A stretch of 64,000 bases of DNA from Amycolatopsis sp. NBC_01488 (GCF_036227105.1 NZ_CP109434.1:3724001-3788000), one strand, 5' to 3'; shown: positions 1 through 9,792, counted from the stretch's first letter. Program-made: numbers and translations. Notes: a model not told the origin generated them from the letters alone.

Positions 1-633
1 GCGGATCTGGTCGGGCTCGTCGAGCGCGAACACCACGCCCACCGCATCGCGCGCCGACTTCGACATCTTGCGCGTCGGGTCGGCGAGGTCCTTCACCCGC
101 GCGCCCGCCGGCGGGAGCACCGCCCGCGGGATGGTGAACACGTCGCCGTACGTGCTGTTGAACCGCTTCGCGAGCGTCCGCGTCAGCTCGACGTGCTGGC
201 GCTGGTCTTCGCCGACCGGCACCTCGTCCGCGCCCTGCAGCAGGATGTCCGCGGCCATCAGCGCCGGGTAGGTCAGCAGCGACAGCCGCACCCCGGCCTG
301 GCCCTTGGACTTCTCCTTGAACTGGATCATCCGTGCGGCCTCGCCGTAGTTGCAGGTGCACTCCAGGACCCACGTCAGTGCACCCAGCTCGCGGGCCAGG
401 TCGGACTGGACGAACACCCGCTCCGGATCGATCCCGGCGGCGATCAGCACGGCGAGCTGCTCCCTCGCCAGGGATCGGAGTTTCGCCGGGTTGTGCGGGG
501 TCGTCATGCCGTGCAGGTCGGCGACGAAGTACAGGTCGTCCGCGCCGCCCTCGCGGGCCCAGCGGCGCACGGCACCGAGGTAGTTGCCGAGGTGGACGTG
601 ACCGGAGGGCGTGATGCCGGACAGCTTGCTCAT
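1..633 (-). CDS. trpS: Tryptophanyl-tRNA synthetase, C-terminal part cut off by window edge
   Basis: Class I aminoacyl-tRNA synthetase that charges tRNA-Trp in the cytoplasm. The protein starts MSKLSGITPSGHVHLGNYLG, which holds the class I HIGH-type motif (HLGN) typical of TrpRS. The KMSKS loop appears near the end of the visible part, at about 56-70 on the plus strand, inside DPTRKMSKS. About 211 codons are visible; the family is usually 330-350 residues, so the C-terminus lies outside the window. The ATG at 631-633 is chosen because it gives the canonical N-terminus. Upstream is a leader peptide with two Trp codons and a terminator hairpin, so expression is probably controlled by Trp supply. 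Confidence 0.97.
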   Translation of the reverse strand, partial: MSKLSGITPSGHVHLGNYLGAVRRWAREGGADDLYFVADLHGMTTPHNPAKLRSLAREQLAVLIAAGIDPERVFVQSDLARELGALTWVLECTCNYGEAARMIQFKEKSKGQAGVRLSLLTYPALMAADILLQGADEVPVGEDQRQHVELTRTLAKRFNSTYGDVFTIPRAVLPPAGARVKDLADPTRKMSKSARDAVGVVFALDEPDQIR

Positions 634-673
634 GTGCTTCCCTTCGACGGGGACCAACCCGGGGGAAGGCAGG

Positions 674-699
674 AAAAAGGCCGCCCGTCCGGGGCGGCC
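674..699 (-). terminator. Attenuator terminator in the trpS leader
   Basis: Read on the minus strand, an 8-bp perfect stem GGCCGCCC/GGGCGGCC with a 5-nt loop is followed directly by five T residues. It sits between the leader peptide stop and the trpS start, 41 bp before the ATG. It would end transcription unless its 5' arm is captured by the upstream GGCGGCC segment at about 728-734. Confidence 0.85.
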
Positions 700-720
700 G
701 CAGCTGGTTTCAGCGCAGGG

Positions 721-768
721 TCAGTGGGCCGCCGAGGGCGGCCACCACTGGGACGTCTGCGCACGCAT
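721..768 (-). CDS. trpS leader peptide (15 aa, two tandem Trp codons)
   Basis: ATG at 766-768 opens a 15-codon frame reading MRAQTSQWWPPSAAH, ending in TGA at 721-723. Tandem Trp codons, in a GC-rich genome where Trp is rare, followed by competing GC-rich hairpins and a T tract, are the hallmark of ribosome-mediated attenuation. The Trp codons lie in the left arm of a hairpin (CAGTG..GGCCGCC pairing with GGCGGCCCACTG). Its right arm can alternatively pair with the 5' arm of the terminator. A stalled ribosome on Trp codons would therefore free the antiterminator. There is no Shine-Dalgarno, and the -10 box lies just 6 bp upstream, so the message is probably leaderless. Too short for standard gene calling. 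Confidence 0.85.
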   Translation of the reverse strand: MRAQTSQWWPPSAAH

Positions 769-774
769 GTAGCG

Positions 775-780
775 ACTATA
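775..780 (-). promoter_or_regulatory. -10 box of the trpS leader transcript
   Basis: TATAGT on the minus strand ends 6 bp before the leader peptide ATG. Transcription would then start on or next to the A of the ATG, giving a leaderless mRNA. No good -35 hexamer is seen at 17 bp spacing. Confidence 0.55.
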
Positions 781-805
781 GCCGAGCGGGTCTACGGTCG
801 TGACC

Positions 806-1105
806 ATGTTCGTCGTGCTGCTGACCTACACCGCACCGATCGAAGAAGTCGACCTGGCGCTGCCGGACCACGTCGAGTGGCTGGACCGGCAGTACGAGCG
901 TGGCTTCTTCCTCGCCTCCGGGGCGCGGAAGCCGCGGACCGGCGGCGTGATCATCACGCGCCCGATGGCCCGCGGGAAGCTCGACGCCATCCTGGCGTCC
1001 GACCCGTTCGCGGTGAAGCACCTCGCGCAGTACGAGGTGATCGAGTTCTCGCCGACCAAGACCGCGCCCGAGCTGCGGCAGATCAACGAAGCGGTGACGC
1101 GCTAG
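806..1105 (+). CDS. YciI family protein
   Basis: Small dimeric alpha-beta barrel protein of the YciI family, about 99 residues from ATG 806 (starting MFVVLLTYTAPIEEVDL). The family is related to muconolactone isomerase and EthD folds; its biochemical role is generally unknown. The central segment ASGARKPRTGGVIITRP matches the family's usual S/G-rich strand. GTG at 800 is an alternative start adding two residues. The gene diverges from the trpS leader with only 37 bp between starts, so the two share one small promoter region. Its stop overlaps the stop of the convergent Cys-rich gene by 4 bp. Function in this context is not clear. Confidence 0.85.
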   Translation: MFVVLLTYTAPIEEVDLALPDHVEWLDRQYERGFFLASGARKPRTGGVIITRPMARGKLDAILASDPFAVKHLAQYEVIEFSPTKTAPELRQINEAVTR

Positions 1106-1284
1106 GCCGCGAGGTCCAGCTTCGCCTTCTTGAGGGCGAGCACCGGGCACTTCTTGCAGCGCGGCTTCGACCGGCAGCACTTCTTCTTGACCTTGCCGGC
1201 CTTCATCAGCTTGCGCACGACCTTCCGCGGGTCGTCCGGCTTCTTGCCCACGCGCACGCACCTTCCGGGATCGGCGACGGTCAC
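1102..1284 (-). CDS. Small basic cysteine-rich protein under an iron box
   Basis: A 60-residue, very basic protein from GTG 1282-1284. It has a C-C-x5-C-x2-C cluster (Cys36, 37, 43, 46, in KKKCCRSKPRCKKCPV) plus a single Cys9, and about 16 lysines. Such a cluster could bind a metal or an Fe-S centre, but I do not recognise a characterised family; similar short proteins occur in other actinomycetes. A near-consensus DtxR/IdeR operator lies 13 bp upstream of the start, which implies repression when iron is plentiful. It ends convergently with the YciI gene, overlapping by 4 bp. It is short, but the operator and the ordered Cys motif make it convincing. Confidence 0.7.
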   Translation of the reverse strand: MTVADPGRCVRVGKKPDDPRKVVRKLMKAGKVKKKCCRSKPRCKKCPVLALKKAKLDLAA

Positions 1285-1296
1285 CGGGTTTCCACG

Positions 1297-1315
1297 TTAG
1301 GTCAGCCTAACCGAT
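1297..1315. promoter_or_regulatory. DtxR/IdeR/DmdR-type iron box
   Basis: TTAGGTCAGCCTAACCGAT matches about 15 of 19 positions of the known consensus TTAGGTTAGGCTAACCTAA and is an interrupted palindrome. Its right end lies 132 bp before typA, while it sits 13 bp upstream of the GTG of the small Cys-rich gene and overlaps a possible TAGGCT -10 on that strand. The Cys-rich gene is therefore the likely target. Confidence 0.7.
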
Positions 1316-1446
1316 GTGGGGGCGTGGGGCCGCTCACACCGGGGCGGCAGGTATCCTGGGTGAGGTCCGCGTGTGACCAGAGCCGGTCACGGGATGCCTG
1401 ACGGGCTTACGCGGCCATCCAACCCTTGAAGTTCAGGAGTTCTCGC

Positions 1447-3372
<1,926 letters not shown>

Positions 3373-3387
3373 TCGCGAATAGCACGT

Positions 3388-3424
3388 AAAAACCTCCCGG
3401 CGTATCGCGCCGGGAGGTTTTTCT
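3388..3424 (+). terminator. Rho-independent terminator after typA
   Basis: AAAAACCTCCCGGCG and CGCCGGGAGGTTTTT form a long GC-rich stem with flanking A and T tracts, 15 bp after the typA stop. It can work on both strands. Confidence 0.92.
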
Positions 3425-3425
3425 G

Positions 3426-3454
3426 TTGCCCGTTCGTCACCCTGGGTGGATAAT
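3426..3454 (+). promoter_or_regulatory. Probable promoter of the lpqW-like gene
   Basis: TTGCCC at 3426-3431 and GATAAT at 3449-3454 are separated by exactly 17 bp, a good sigma-A-type match for this genome. Transcription would start near 3461, giving an unusually long 5' untranslated region of about 290 nt before the lipoprotein gene. Confidence 0.45.
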
Positions 3455-3754
3455 GGACCGACGGGACGTCACGAATTCCGCTGTTCTTCTCCTTATATCT
3501 TTATAGGGGCTTTCGCGGATTCGAAGCCTGGTGTTCACCACCGGGTGGAACCCGTCCCGTGTCCCGGGCGTGTTCGTTCCGCCGTTCCGGAACGGTCCGG
3601 GAACCCGGACGGTCCGTCGCGCGTCCTTCCCGATAGCGGCACCACGCGGTGCCGGGCCCGGCCGATCCGGGTACGGGAATCCCGGTTCCGGCCGCGGCCG
3701 CGGTCGTGGGAGCATGGCTGACCCGATCGGCGGACTTCTGGGGAGGAACGGGGC
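3455..3754 (+). other. Long untranslated leader of the lpqW-like gene
   Basis: No coding frame is convincing here. The stretch starts with an unusually AT-rich patch (about 3493-3508). It then holds nested inverted repeats: TTCACC/GGTGGA at 3535-3552, CCGTTCCGGAACGG near 3582, and a GCACCACGCGGTGC palindrome near 3640. The stretch is rich in local structure, but I do not recognise a known riboswitch. Confidence 0.35.
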
Positions 3755-5491
3755 GTGCGGGTGAATCGCAAGGCGGTGCCGGTGCTGGCGCTCACGGCCG
3801 TGCTGGTCACCGCCTGCTCGAACACCCCGCCGCCACCGGTGGTGTCCTCGTCGGTCCCGCCCGCGTCGACCACCGGGAAGACGCCGTCGCAGATCGTCGT
3901 CGGGGTCGACGACGTGCTCGGCGGGTACAACCCGCACAACCTCGCCGACTCCTCGCAGGTCACCTCCGCGCTGTCGCAGCTGCTGCTGCCCTCGGTGTTC
4001 CGCCAGAAGGACGACGGCAGCACCCAGCTCGACAAGGACCTGATGAAGTCCGCCGAGGTGATCTCGCAGCAGCCGTTCGTTGTCGCCTACGAGATCCGGC
4101 CGGACGCGTCCTGGTCCGACGGCGCGCCGATCGCCGCCGAGGACTTCGACTACCTGCGCACCCAGATGCGCGACCAGCCCGGCGTGATCGAGCCGGCCGG
4201 CTACCGGCAGATCACCGACCTGCAGTCCCGCGAGGGCGGCAAGCGCGTCGAGGTCACCTTCGCCAAGCCGTACCCCGGCTGGCAGACGCTGTTCTCCGAC
4301 CTGCTGCCCGCCCACCTGCTCAAGGACGCGCCCGACGGCTGGCGCGGGGCACTGGCCTCGAACTTCCCGGCCATCGCCGGCCCGTTCTCGATCAAGAGCC
4401 TCGACACCGCCCGCGGCGAGGTGATCCTCGAGCGCAACGAGCGCTACTGGGAGAAGCCCGCCGCGATCGACCGGATCGTGCTGCGCCGCTCGGACCAGAC
4501 CACGCTGCTCGCCGCGCTGCGCAGCGGCAACGACCAGTTCGCGCTGGCCAGGACCACCGGCGCCGAGCTCAAGCTGCTCGGCGAGCTCGGCCCGGCCGTG
4601 CAGCTGCACACCGTGGCCCGGCCGCTGGTCGCCGACGTGCTGCTGCGCCCGGTCAGCGCCACCCTGCAGGACGCCCAGGTGCGGGCCGGCATCGCCGCCC
4701 TGATCGACCGGACCAAGCTGATCACCGAAGGCGTCAACGGCGGCCCGTCGTCGCAGCTCCACGCCGACGCGCAGGTCAAGGCGCCGTCGGTCGGCGGGTA
4801 CACGGCGACCATCCCGCCCGGGCCGCCGACCGCGCCCGACGTCGCGAAGGCCGAGGAGTCGCTGAAGGCGGCCGGCTACGCCAAGACCGCAGGCACCTGG
4901 CGCAAGAACGGCAAGGCGCTTTCGCTGGTCATCGCCTCGCCGGGCACGCAGGAGCCGTACGCGACGATCGCCAAGGAGCTCACCAGCCAGCTCGTCGCGC
5001 AGGGGGTCGAGGTCAACGCGATCACGCCGCAGCCGCGCGACCTGTTCAGCGGCCTGCTCGCGATGCCGGTCGCCTCCGGGGTGCAGCAGCCGACCGGTGA
5101 CTCGGCGGGCAGCGTCGGCGTCGACATCGCGGTGGTGCCGCAGGCAGTCGGCGGCGACTCGGCGTCAGTGCTCGCGTCGACCTTCGGCTGCCGCCCGGAG
5201 CAGACCGCCGCCGGCGCGGACAAGACGAAACCCGTCGTTCCGGGCAATTCGGCGGGGTTCTGCGATCCGGCGCTGCAGCCGTCCATCGACGCGGCGCTGT
5301 CCGGGGCCACGCCGATCGCCGAAGCGCTGACCACCCTGGAGCCTGAACTTTGGCGTCAGAACGTGGTGATCCCGCTGTTCCAGCTGGCGGACACCCTGGC
5401 GATCGGTTCGGGTATCTCGGGCGTCACGCCGGGTCCACCGATGGTGGGCCCTTTCGGGTCCGCCGTGAACTGGACGCGCGGCCCGAAGTAA
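3755..5491 (+). CDS. lpqW: LpqW-like lipoprotein, family 5 substrate-binding fold
   Basis: 578-residue lipoprotein. The signal peptide VPVLALTAVLVTAC ends in a lipobox (VTAC), so Cys21 is lipidated. It is followed by a Pro/Ser-rich linker and an OppA/DppA-type binding domain (solute-binding protein family 5) from about residue 45 to the end. Position directly after typA matches Rv1165-Rv1166, and M. tuberculosis LpqW (Rv1166) is this type of protein. LpqW does not import peptides; it influences lipomannan/lipoarabinomannan assembly in mycobacteria. GTG 3755 is chosen because GGGAGGA lies 7 bp upstream; GTG 3761 is possible. The orthology call rests on fold plus neighbourhood. A plain peptide-binding protein for the nearby transporter is the main alternative. 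Confidence 0.78.
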   Translation: MRVNRKAVPVLALTAVLVTACSNTPPPPVVSSSVPPASTTGKTPSQIVVGVDDVLGGYNPHNLADSSQVTSALSQLLLPSVFRQKDDGSTQLDKDLMKSAEVISQQPFVVAYEIRPDASWSDGAPIAAEDFDYLRTQMRDQPGVIEPAGYRQITDLQSREGGKRVEVTFAKPYPGWQTLFSDLLPAHLLKDAPDGWRGALASNFPAIAGPFSIKSLDTARGEVILERNERYWEKPAAIDRIVLRRSDQTTLLAALRSGNDQFALARTTGAELKLLGELGPAVQLHTVARPLVADVLLRPVSATLQDAQVRAGIAALIDRTKLITEGVNGGPSSQLHADAQVKAPSVGGYTATIPPGPPTAPDVAKAEESLKAAGYAKTAGTWRKNGKALSLVIASPGTQEPYATIAKELTSQLVAQGVEVNAITPQPRDLFSGLLAMPVASGVQQPTGDSAGSVGVDIAVVPQAVGGDSASVLASTFGCRPEQTAAGADKTKPVVPGNSAGFCDPALQPSIDAALSGATPIAEALTTLEPELWRQNVVIPLFQLADTLAIGSGISGVTPGPPMVGPFGSAVNWTRGPK

Positions 5492-5678
5492 TCGCTCGGC
5501 TACGCATTCAGTACTACCGGGTGATCTTGACGTACGCCTTCGAGTGGGACCCGGTGAATCCGTGAGGTAACCGTCGTATTTCTGGATGTCGGCTGGAAGT
5601 CACCCTTTGGTCACGATCGACCCTGAACTGGTGACTGTCGGTGCTTTTCCTTTCTAGCGTGCTCCCGCAGTGCGCCAG

Positions 5679-5706
5679 TTGAGTGTCGCTTGGCGTGTCG
5701 TAGGCT
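5679..5706 (+). promoter_or_regulatory. Possible promoter of the peptide-binding lipoprotein gene
   Basis: TTGAGT (5679-5684) and TAGGCT (5701-5706) are separated by 16 bp, about 70 bp before the start codon. The rest of 5492-5776 shows no gene. Confidence 0.35.
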
Positions 5707-5776
5707 CCGGCACCAAACCGGAGCGGTGTGGGTCCTTGTCACAATTCAAGGACTCAGTGCTAGGAGGGCACACTTC

Positions 5777-7588
5777 ATGAGGAGAACCAAAGCAGTCTCC
5801 GCCTTGTCGCTCGTCGCAGGCGCCTCGCTGCTGCTGAGCGCCTGCAGCGGTGGCGACTCGGGCTCGGGCAGCACCGACCAGAACGGCTCGTCGACCGACG
5901 TCAAGTCGATGGCGGTCGGCAAGGCCGAGCAGGGTGACTCGTTCAAGCTCGCGGACGTCAAGGGCTGGGACGGCACGGTCACGGTCGGGATCGACGACGG
6001 GTACTCCGGGTACAACAACCAGACCCCGGACACCAACAGCTCGTACAACACCTACGTCTTGACCGCTGTCCTCGAAGACGCGTTCGTCCTCGACGGCAAC
6101 AACAAGCCGCTGCTCAACAAGGACATCCTCGACTCGGCCGACGTGACCTCCAAGGACCCGCAGGTCGTCACGTACAAGATCAAGCCGAACGTCAAGTGGT
6201 CGGACGGCGCGCCCTTCGACTGCAAGGACTTCTACCTGGCCTGGCTGTCGGAGAACGGCATGGCCAAGGGCACGGACGGCAAGAATCCGTTCAACGCGGC
6301 CTCGACCACGGGCTACGACAAGATCAAGACCGCCACCTGCAAGGACAACCTGACCCTCGAGACGGACTTCAGCGAGCCGTACCTCGACTACAAGGGCCTG
6401 TTCAGCGGCGTCCAGATCCTGCCGGCGCACATCCTCGAGAAGCAGACCGGCATCGCGGACATCACCAAGCTGGCGCCGACCGGCGACCCGGCCCAGCTGT
6501 CCAAGGCCGGCGACTTCTGGACGAACAAGTGGAAGGGCTTCGACAAGTCGCTCATGCCGGCCTCGGGCCCGTACATGATCGACGCGTTCGACGCCAACCA
6601 GAAGGCCGTCACGCTCGTGAAGAACCCGCAGTGGGCGGGCGGCAAGGGCGGTCCGTCGAAGATCGTCGTGAAGGCCATGGAAGACACCAAGGCCATGGCG
6701 ACCGCGCTGCAGAACGGTGAGATCGACGTCGCGGCGTCGACCCAGCCGGACGCCACCGCGGCCACCACGATGAAGGGCCTCGCCCCGCAGGGCGTGACCT
6801 ACGGTTCGGCTCCGCAGCTGACCTACGAGCACCTTGACCTGCAGTTCAACCGCATGTTCAAGGACGACGCGCTGCGCAAGGCGTTCTTCGAGGTGGTCGA
6901 CCGCAAGGCCATCACCGACAAGCTGCTCAAGGAAGTCCAGGCCGACGCGGCCCCGCTGAACTCGATCGTGTTCTTCCAGGGTGAAGAGGGCTACACCGAC
7001 CTGTACAGCAGCAAGGCCGGCCTGGGTGCCGAGGCGGCGGCCAAGACCCTGTCCGACGCGGGCTGGGTCAAGGGTGCCGACGGCATCTTCGCCAAGGGCG
7101 GTGTGCGTGCCTCGTTCAAGATCACGCACAACCAGAACGCCCGCCGCAGCCAGACCGTCGAGATCATCATCTCGCAGGCCAAGGCGGCCGGCATCGAGGT
7201 CAAGGACGAGACCGACGCCAACTTCCTCAAGGGTGGCCGCGTCTCGACCGGTGACTACGACGTCGCGCTGTTCGGCTGGTCGTCGGCTCCGTTCAAGTCG
7301 CAGTCGCGTTCGATCTACGTCTGCCCGAACAACGGTGGCGACCAGAACTACCAGAACCTGTGCGACTCGAAGATCGACGACGCGTTCAAGACCGCGGTGA
7401 GCGCGACCGACGAGCAGGTGAAGCTGCAGGCCTACCAGGCGGCCGACAAGGCCATCGCGGACAAGTACGCGACGATCCCGCTGTTCCAGACGCCGAGCAT
7501 GTGGGCGTTCAAGGGCATCGACCGCGTGTACATGCAGTCCTACAACGGTGTCCTGTGGAACGCCGGCGAGTGGGAGCAGAAGAAGTAG
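5777..7588 (+). CDS. ABC transporter peptide-binding lipoprotein (family 5)
   Basis: 603-residue extracytoplasmic lipoprotein of the DppA/OppA family that captures oligopeptides or similar ligands for an ABC importer. The N-terminus MRRTKAVSALSLVAGASLLL ends in the lipobox LSAC, followed by a Gly/Ser/Asp-rich linker. The mature domain has the family's N-terminal pattern VTVGIDDGYSGYNNQTPDTN and runs to the end. ATG 5777 is preceded by AGGAGGG at 5762-5768. It resembles the lpqW-like gene just upstream, so the two may be old duplicates. About 185 bp separate it from the permease genes, which have their own promoter. It probably serves the permeases and ATPase downstream. The ligand cannot be predicted. 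Confidence 0.92.
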   Translation: MRRTKAVSALSLVAGASLLLSACSGGDSGSGSTDQNGSSTDVKSMAVGKAEQGDSFKLADVKGWDGTVTVGIDDGYSGYNNQTPDTNSSYNTYVLTAVLEDAFVLDGNNKPLLNKDILDSADVTSKDPQVVTYKIKPNVKWSDGAPFDCKDFYLAWLSENGMAKGTDGKNPFNAASTTGYDKIKTATCKDNLTLETDFSEPYLDYKGLFSGVQILPAHILEKQTGIADITKLAPTGDPAQLSKAGDFWTNKWKGFDKSLMPASGPYMIDAFDANQKAVTLVKNPQWAGGKGGPSKIVVKAMEDTKAMATALQNGEIDVAASTQPDATAATTMKGLAPQGVTYGSAPQLTYEHLDLQFNRMFKDDALRKAFFEVVDRKAITDKLLKEVQADAAPLNSIVFFQGEEGYTDLYSSKAGLGAEAAAKTLSDAGWVKGADGIFAKGGVRASFKITHNQNARRSQTVEIIISQAKAAGIEVKDETDANFLKGGRVSTGDYDVALFGWSSAPFKSQSRSIYVCPNNGGDQNYQNLCDSKIDDAFKTAVSATDEQVKLQAYQAADKAIADKYATIPLFQTPSMWAFKGIDRVYMQSYNGVLWNAGEWEQKK

Positions 7589-7685
7589 GGTCCGCCCCGC
7601 CTCTTCTTTCCCCTCGCTCCAGATGACCTGGGAGGTACCGAGGTCCGGCCACGAGCCGGGCCCCGGTACCCACCGGAAGTAGCTG

Positions 7686-7713
7686 TTGACCGTAGGGTTA
7701 CCCCCACTACGGT
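7686..7713 (+). promoter_or_regulatory. Promoter with embedded inverted repeat before the permease genes
   Basis: TTGACC (7686-7691) and TACGGT (7708-7713) with 16 bp between form a good promoter. ACCGTAG (7689-7695) and CTACGGT (7707-7713) form a perfect 7-bp inverted repeat covering the -35 and -10 boxes, a fitting place for a repressor operator. No candidate repressor gene is adjacent. Confidence 0.5.
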
Positions 7714-7774
7714 AGACAACCGGGTAGCGGTCCAGCGCACTTCTGACGACCAGGCCCGGATGAGGAGCAGTTCG

Positions 7775-8791
7775 TTGAACCTGGTGATCTACATCCTTCG
7801 CCGTCTGGCGATATCGATTCCCGTCCTCCTGGTCGGGACCTTTCTGTCGTTCGTGATGGTCGCCGCGACCGGTGACCCGCTGGGCGAGCTCCGCCACAAC
7901 CCGCAGATGAGCAAGGACGCCATCGACGCCCTCGCGCACAAGATGGGGCTGGACCAGGGCATCGTGCCGCGGTACTTCTCGTGGCTCGGGCACTTCCTCT
8001 CGGGTGACTGGGGCACGTCCATCGCGCAGGGCAACGCGCTCGCGCCCGTCGCGCCCAAGGTGCTGGCGGCCTTCGCCGTCACCTTCAAGCTGGTCGTCGG
8101 CGCCGAGATCCTGGCGCTCATCATCGGCATCATCGTCGGCGTGCTCGCCGCGGTGAAGCAGTACTCGATCGTCGACTACATCGCCACCACGCTGGCCTTC
8201 CTGCTGTTCTCCATGCCGATCTTCTGCATCGCGATCGTGCTGAAGAACTACGCGATCGAGATCAACGGCTGGGTGCGCGACCTCGGCCTGCAGGACGTCC
8301 TGGGCAATCCGTGGTTGCGCACCACGAGCCCGGAACAGCTCAAGACCGACGGCGTCGGTGACTTCATAGCCAGCACCATCGGCGCGTACCTGCTGCCGGT
8401 GCTGTCGATCATGGCGATCAGCTTCGCCGCGTACAGCCGGTTCCAGCGGGCTTCGATGCTCGAGGTCATGAACTCGGACTACGTGCGCACGGCGCGGGCC
8501 AAGGGCCTCCCGAACAGCCGGGTCATCTTCCGGCACGCGTTCCGCAACGCGCTGATCCCCGTGACGACGCTGTTCTCGGTGAACTTCGGCTCGGTGCTCG
8601 CCGGTGCGATCATCACCGAGACGGTGTTCAACTGGCACGGTATGGGCACATTGCTGGTGGAAGCCGTCGGCAAGAACGACACTCAGGTGATGATGGGCTG
8701 GCTCGTGGTGATCGCCACCAGCGTGATCGTCGCCAACCTGATCGCCGACCTGATGTACGGCATCCTGGACCCGAGGATTCGCGTTGGCTGA
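7775..8791 (+). CDS. Peptide ABC transporter permease, DppB/OppB type (copy 1)
   Basis: 338-residue inner-membrane permease with six predicted membrane segments. The first is in NLVIYILRRLAISIPVLLVG, the classic DppB/OppB start. The cytoplasmic EAA loop that contacts the ATPase is visible as DYVRTARAKGLPNSRVIFRH at roughly residue 235. TTG 7775 is chosen because GAGGAG lies 7-8 bp upstream and because the length then equals the second copy at 9793 exactly. ATG 7760 would put the ribosome binding site inside the gene. Its 3' end overlaps the permease C gene by 8 bp, showing translational coupling. Confidence 0.93.
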   Translation: MNLVIYILRRLAISIPVLLVGTFLSFVMVAATGDPLGELRHNPQMSKDAIDALAHKMGLDQGIVPRYFSWLGHFLSGDWGTSIAQGNALAPVAPKVLAAFAVTFKLVVGAEILALIIGIIVGVLAAVKQYSIVDYIATTLAFLLFSMPIFCIAIVLKNYAIEINGWVRDLGLQDVLGNPWLRTTSPEQLKTDGVGDFIASTIGAYLLPVLSIMAISFAAYSRFQRASMLEVMNSDYVRTARAKGLPNSRVIFRHAFRNALIPVTTLFSVNFGSVLAGAIITETVFNWHGMGTLLVEAVGKNDTQVMMGWLVVIATSVIVANLIADLMYGILDPRIRVG

Positions 8792-9713
8792 CTTGAACTC
8801 CCTTCTCGCGAGCGAAACCGCGACCAAGGACGGCACCCTCCCGCCGGAAGCCCTGCCCGAACCCCGGAGCCAGGGCAAGCTGGTGCTCCGGAAGTTCCTG
8901 CACCACAAGCTGGCGATGGCCTCGACCGCGGTGCTGGTGCTGATCGTCCTGCTCAGCATCATTCTGCCGATCTTCTGGAAGCACAACTACGAGGACAGCT
9001 CGTTCCCCTCGTTCGCCAAGCCGAGCGGTGACTTCCCGCTGGGCACCACGCAGGTCGGCAAGGACATGGTGTCGCAGATCCTGCGCGGGACCCAGTTCTC
9101 GCTGCTGATCGCCCTCACGGTGTCGGTCCTGTCGACATTCGTCGGCGTCGTCCTCGGCGCCATGGCGGGCTACCTGCGCCGGTTCACCGACTCGGCGATC
9201 TCGCGGGTGACGGACCTGTTCCTGATCATCCCGCAGATCGCCGCGGCGGCCATCCTGGCGAAGGTGTTCGGGAGCGGTTCCTGGTACATCGTCGCACTGG
9301 TGCTGGCGGCGTTCGGCTGGATGCAGGTCGCCCGGATCACCCGCGCCGAAGCGATGTCGCTGTCCCAGCGCGAGTTCGTCGACGCGGCTCGCGCTTCGGG
9401 TGCCGGCACGTTCCGGATCATCTTCAAGCACCTGGTGCCGAACATGGTCGGCAGCATCACGGTCAACGCGACCCTCGCGGTCGCGCAGGCCGTGCTGGCG
9501 GAAGCCGCGCTGTCGTTCATCGGCCTCGGCGTCCAGCTGCCGGACACCTCGCTCGGCCGCGTCATCCTGGAGAACTACGCCCAGCTGCAGACGCGGCCGG
9601 CGCTGTTCTTCGGCCCGTTCATCGTGCTCGTGCTGATTTCACTGACGATCAACTTCATCGGTGACGGTCTTCGCGACGCCTTCGACCCGCGCCAGCGGAG
9701 AATGAAGGCCTGA
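8784..9713 (+). CDS. Peptide ABC transporter permease, DppC/OppC type
   Basis: 309-residue permease that pairs with a DppB-type subunit to form the channel. It has an N-terminal OppC_N segment (VLRKFLHHKLAMASTAVLVL) and a periplasmic loop with the family motif PLGTTQVGKDMVSQIL. The EAA loop is REFVDAARASGAGTFRIIFK, and the C-terminus ends in DAFDPRQRRMKA. TTG 8784 overlaps the stop of the B gene by 8 bp. A strong hairpin follows. This is the only C-type permease in the window, although two B-type genes are present. Confidence 0.94.
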   Translation: MADLNSLLASETATKDGTLPPEALPEPRSQGKLVLRKFLHHKLAMASTAVLVLIVLLSIILPIFWKHNYEDSSFPSFAKPSGDFPLGTTQVGKDMVSQILRGTQFSLLIALTVSVLSTFVGVVLGAMAGYLRRFTDSAISRVTDLFLIIPQIAAAAILAKVFGSGSWYIVALVLAAFGWMQVARITRAEAMSLSQREFVDAARASGAGTFRIIFKHLVPNMVGSITVNATLAVAQAVLAEAALSFIGLGVQLPDTSLGRVILENYAQLQTRPALFFGPFIVLVLISLTINFIGDGLRDAFDPRQRRMKA

Positions 9714-9720
9714 ACGCGCA

Positions 9721-9755
9721 CCGCGGGGGTGACCGGATTCCGGTCACCCCCGCGG
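9721..9755 (+). terminator. GC-rich hairpin after permease C
   Basis: A perfect 16-bp stem CCGCGGGGGTGACCGG with a 3-nt loop lies 8 bp after the stop. There is no long T run, only TCGTTT, so it may be an attenuating or mRNA-stabilising hairpin between the permease C gene and the second permease B gene. Confidence 0.7.
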
Positions 9756-9792
9756 TCGTTTCCGCGAGGATCGCCGGACCTGGGGGTTTCGG

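Noticed and set aside
634..800. T-box riboswitch before trpS
   Set aside because: No specifier loop or conserved T-box bulge is present; the Trp-codon leader peptide explains the hairpins better.
5654..8986. A 1,110-codon open frame antisense to the binding protein and permease genes
   Set aside because: Codon composition is the mirror of the real genes, there is no domain or signal, and the sense strand holds obvious transporter proteins.
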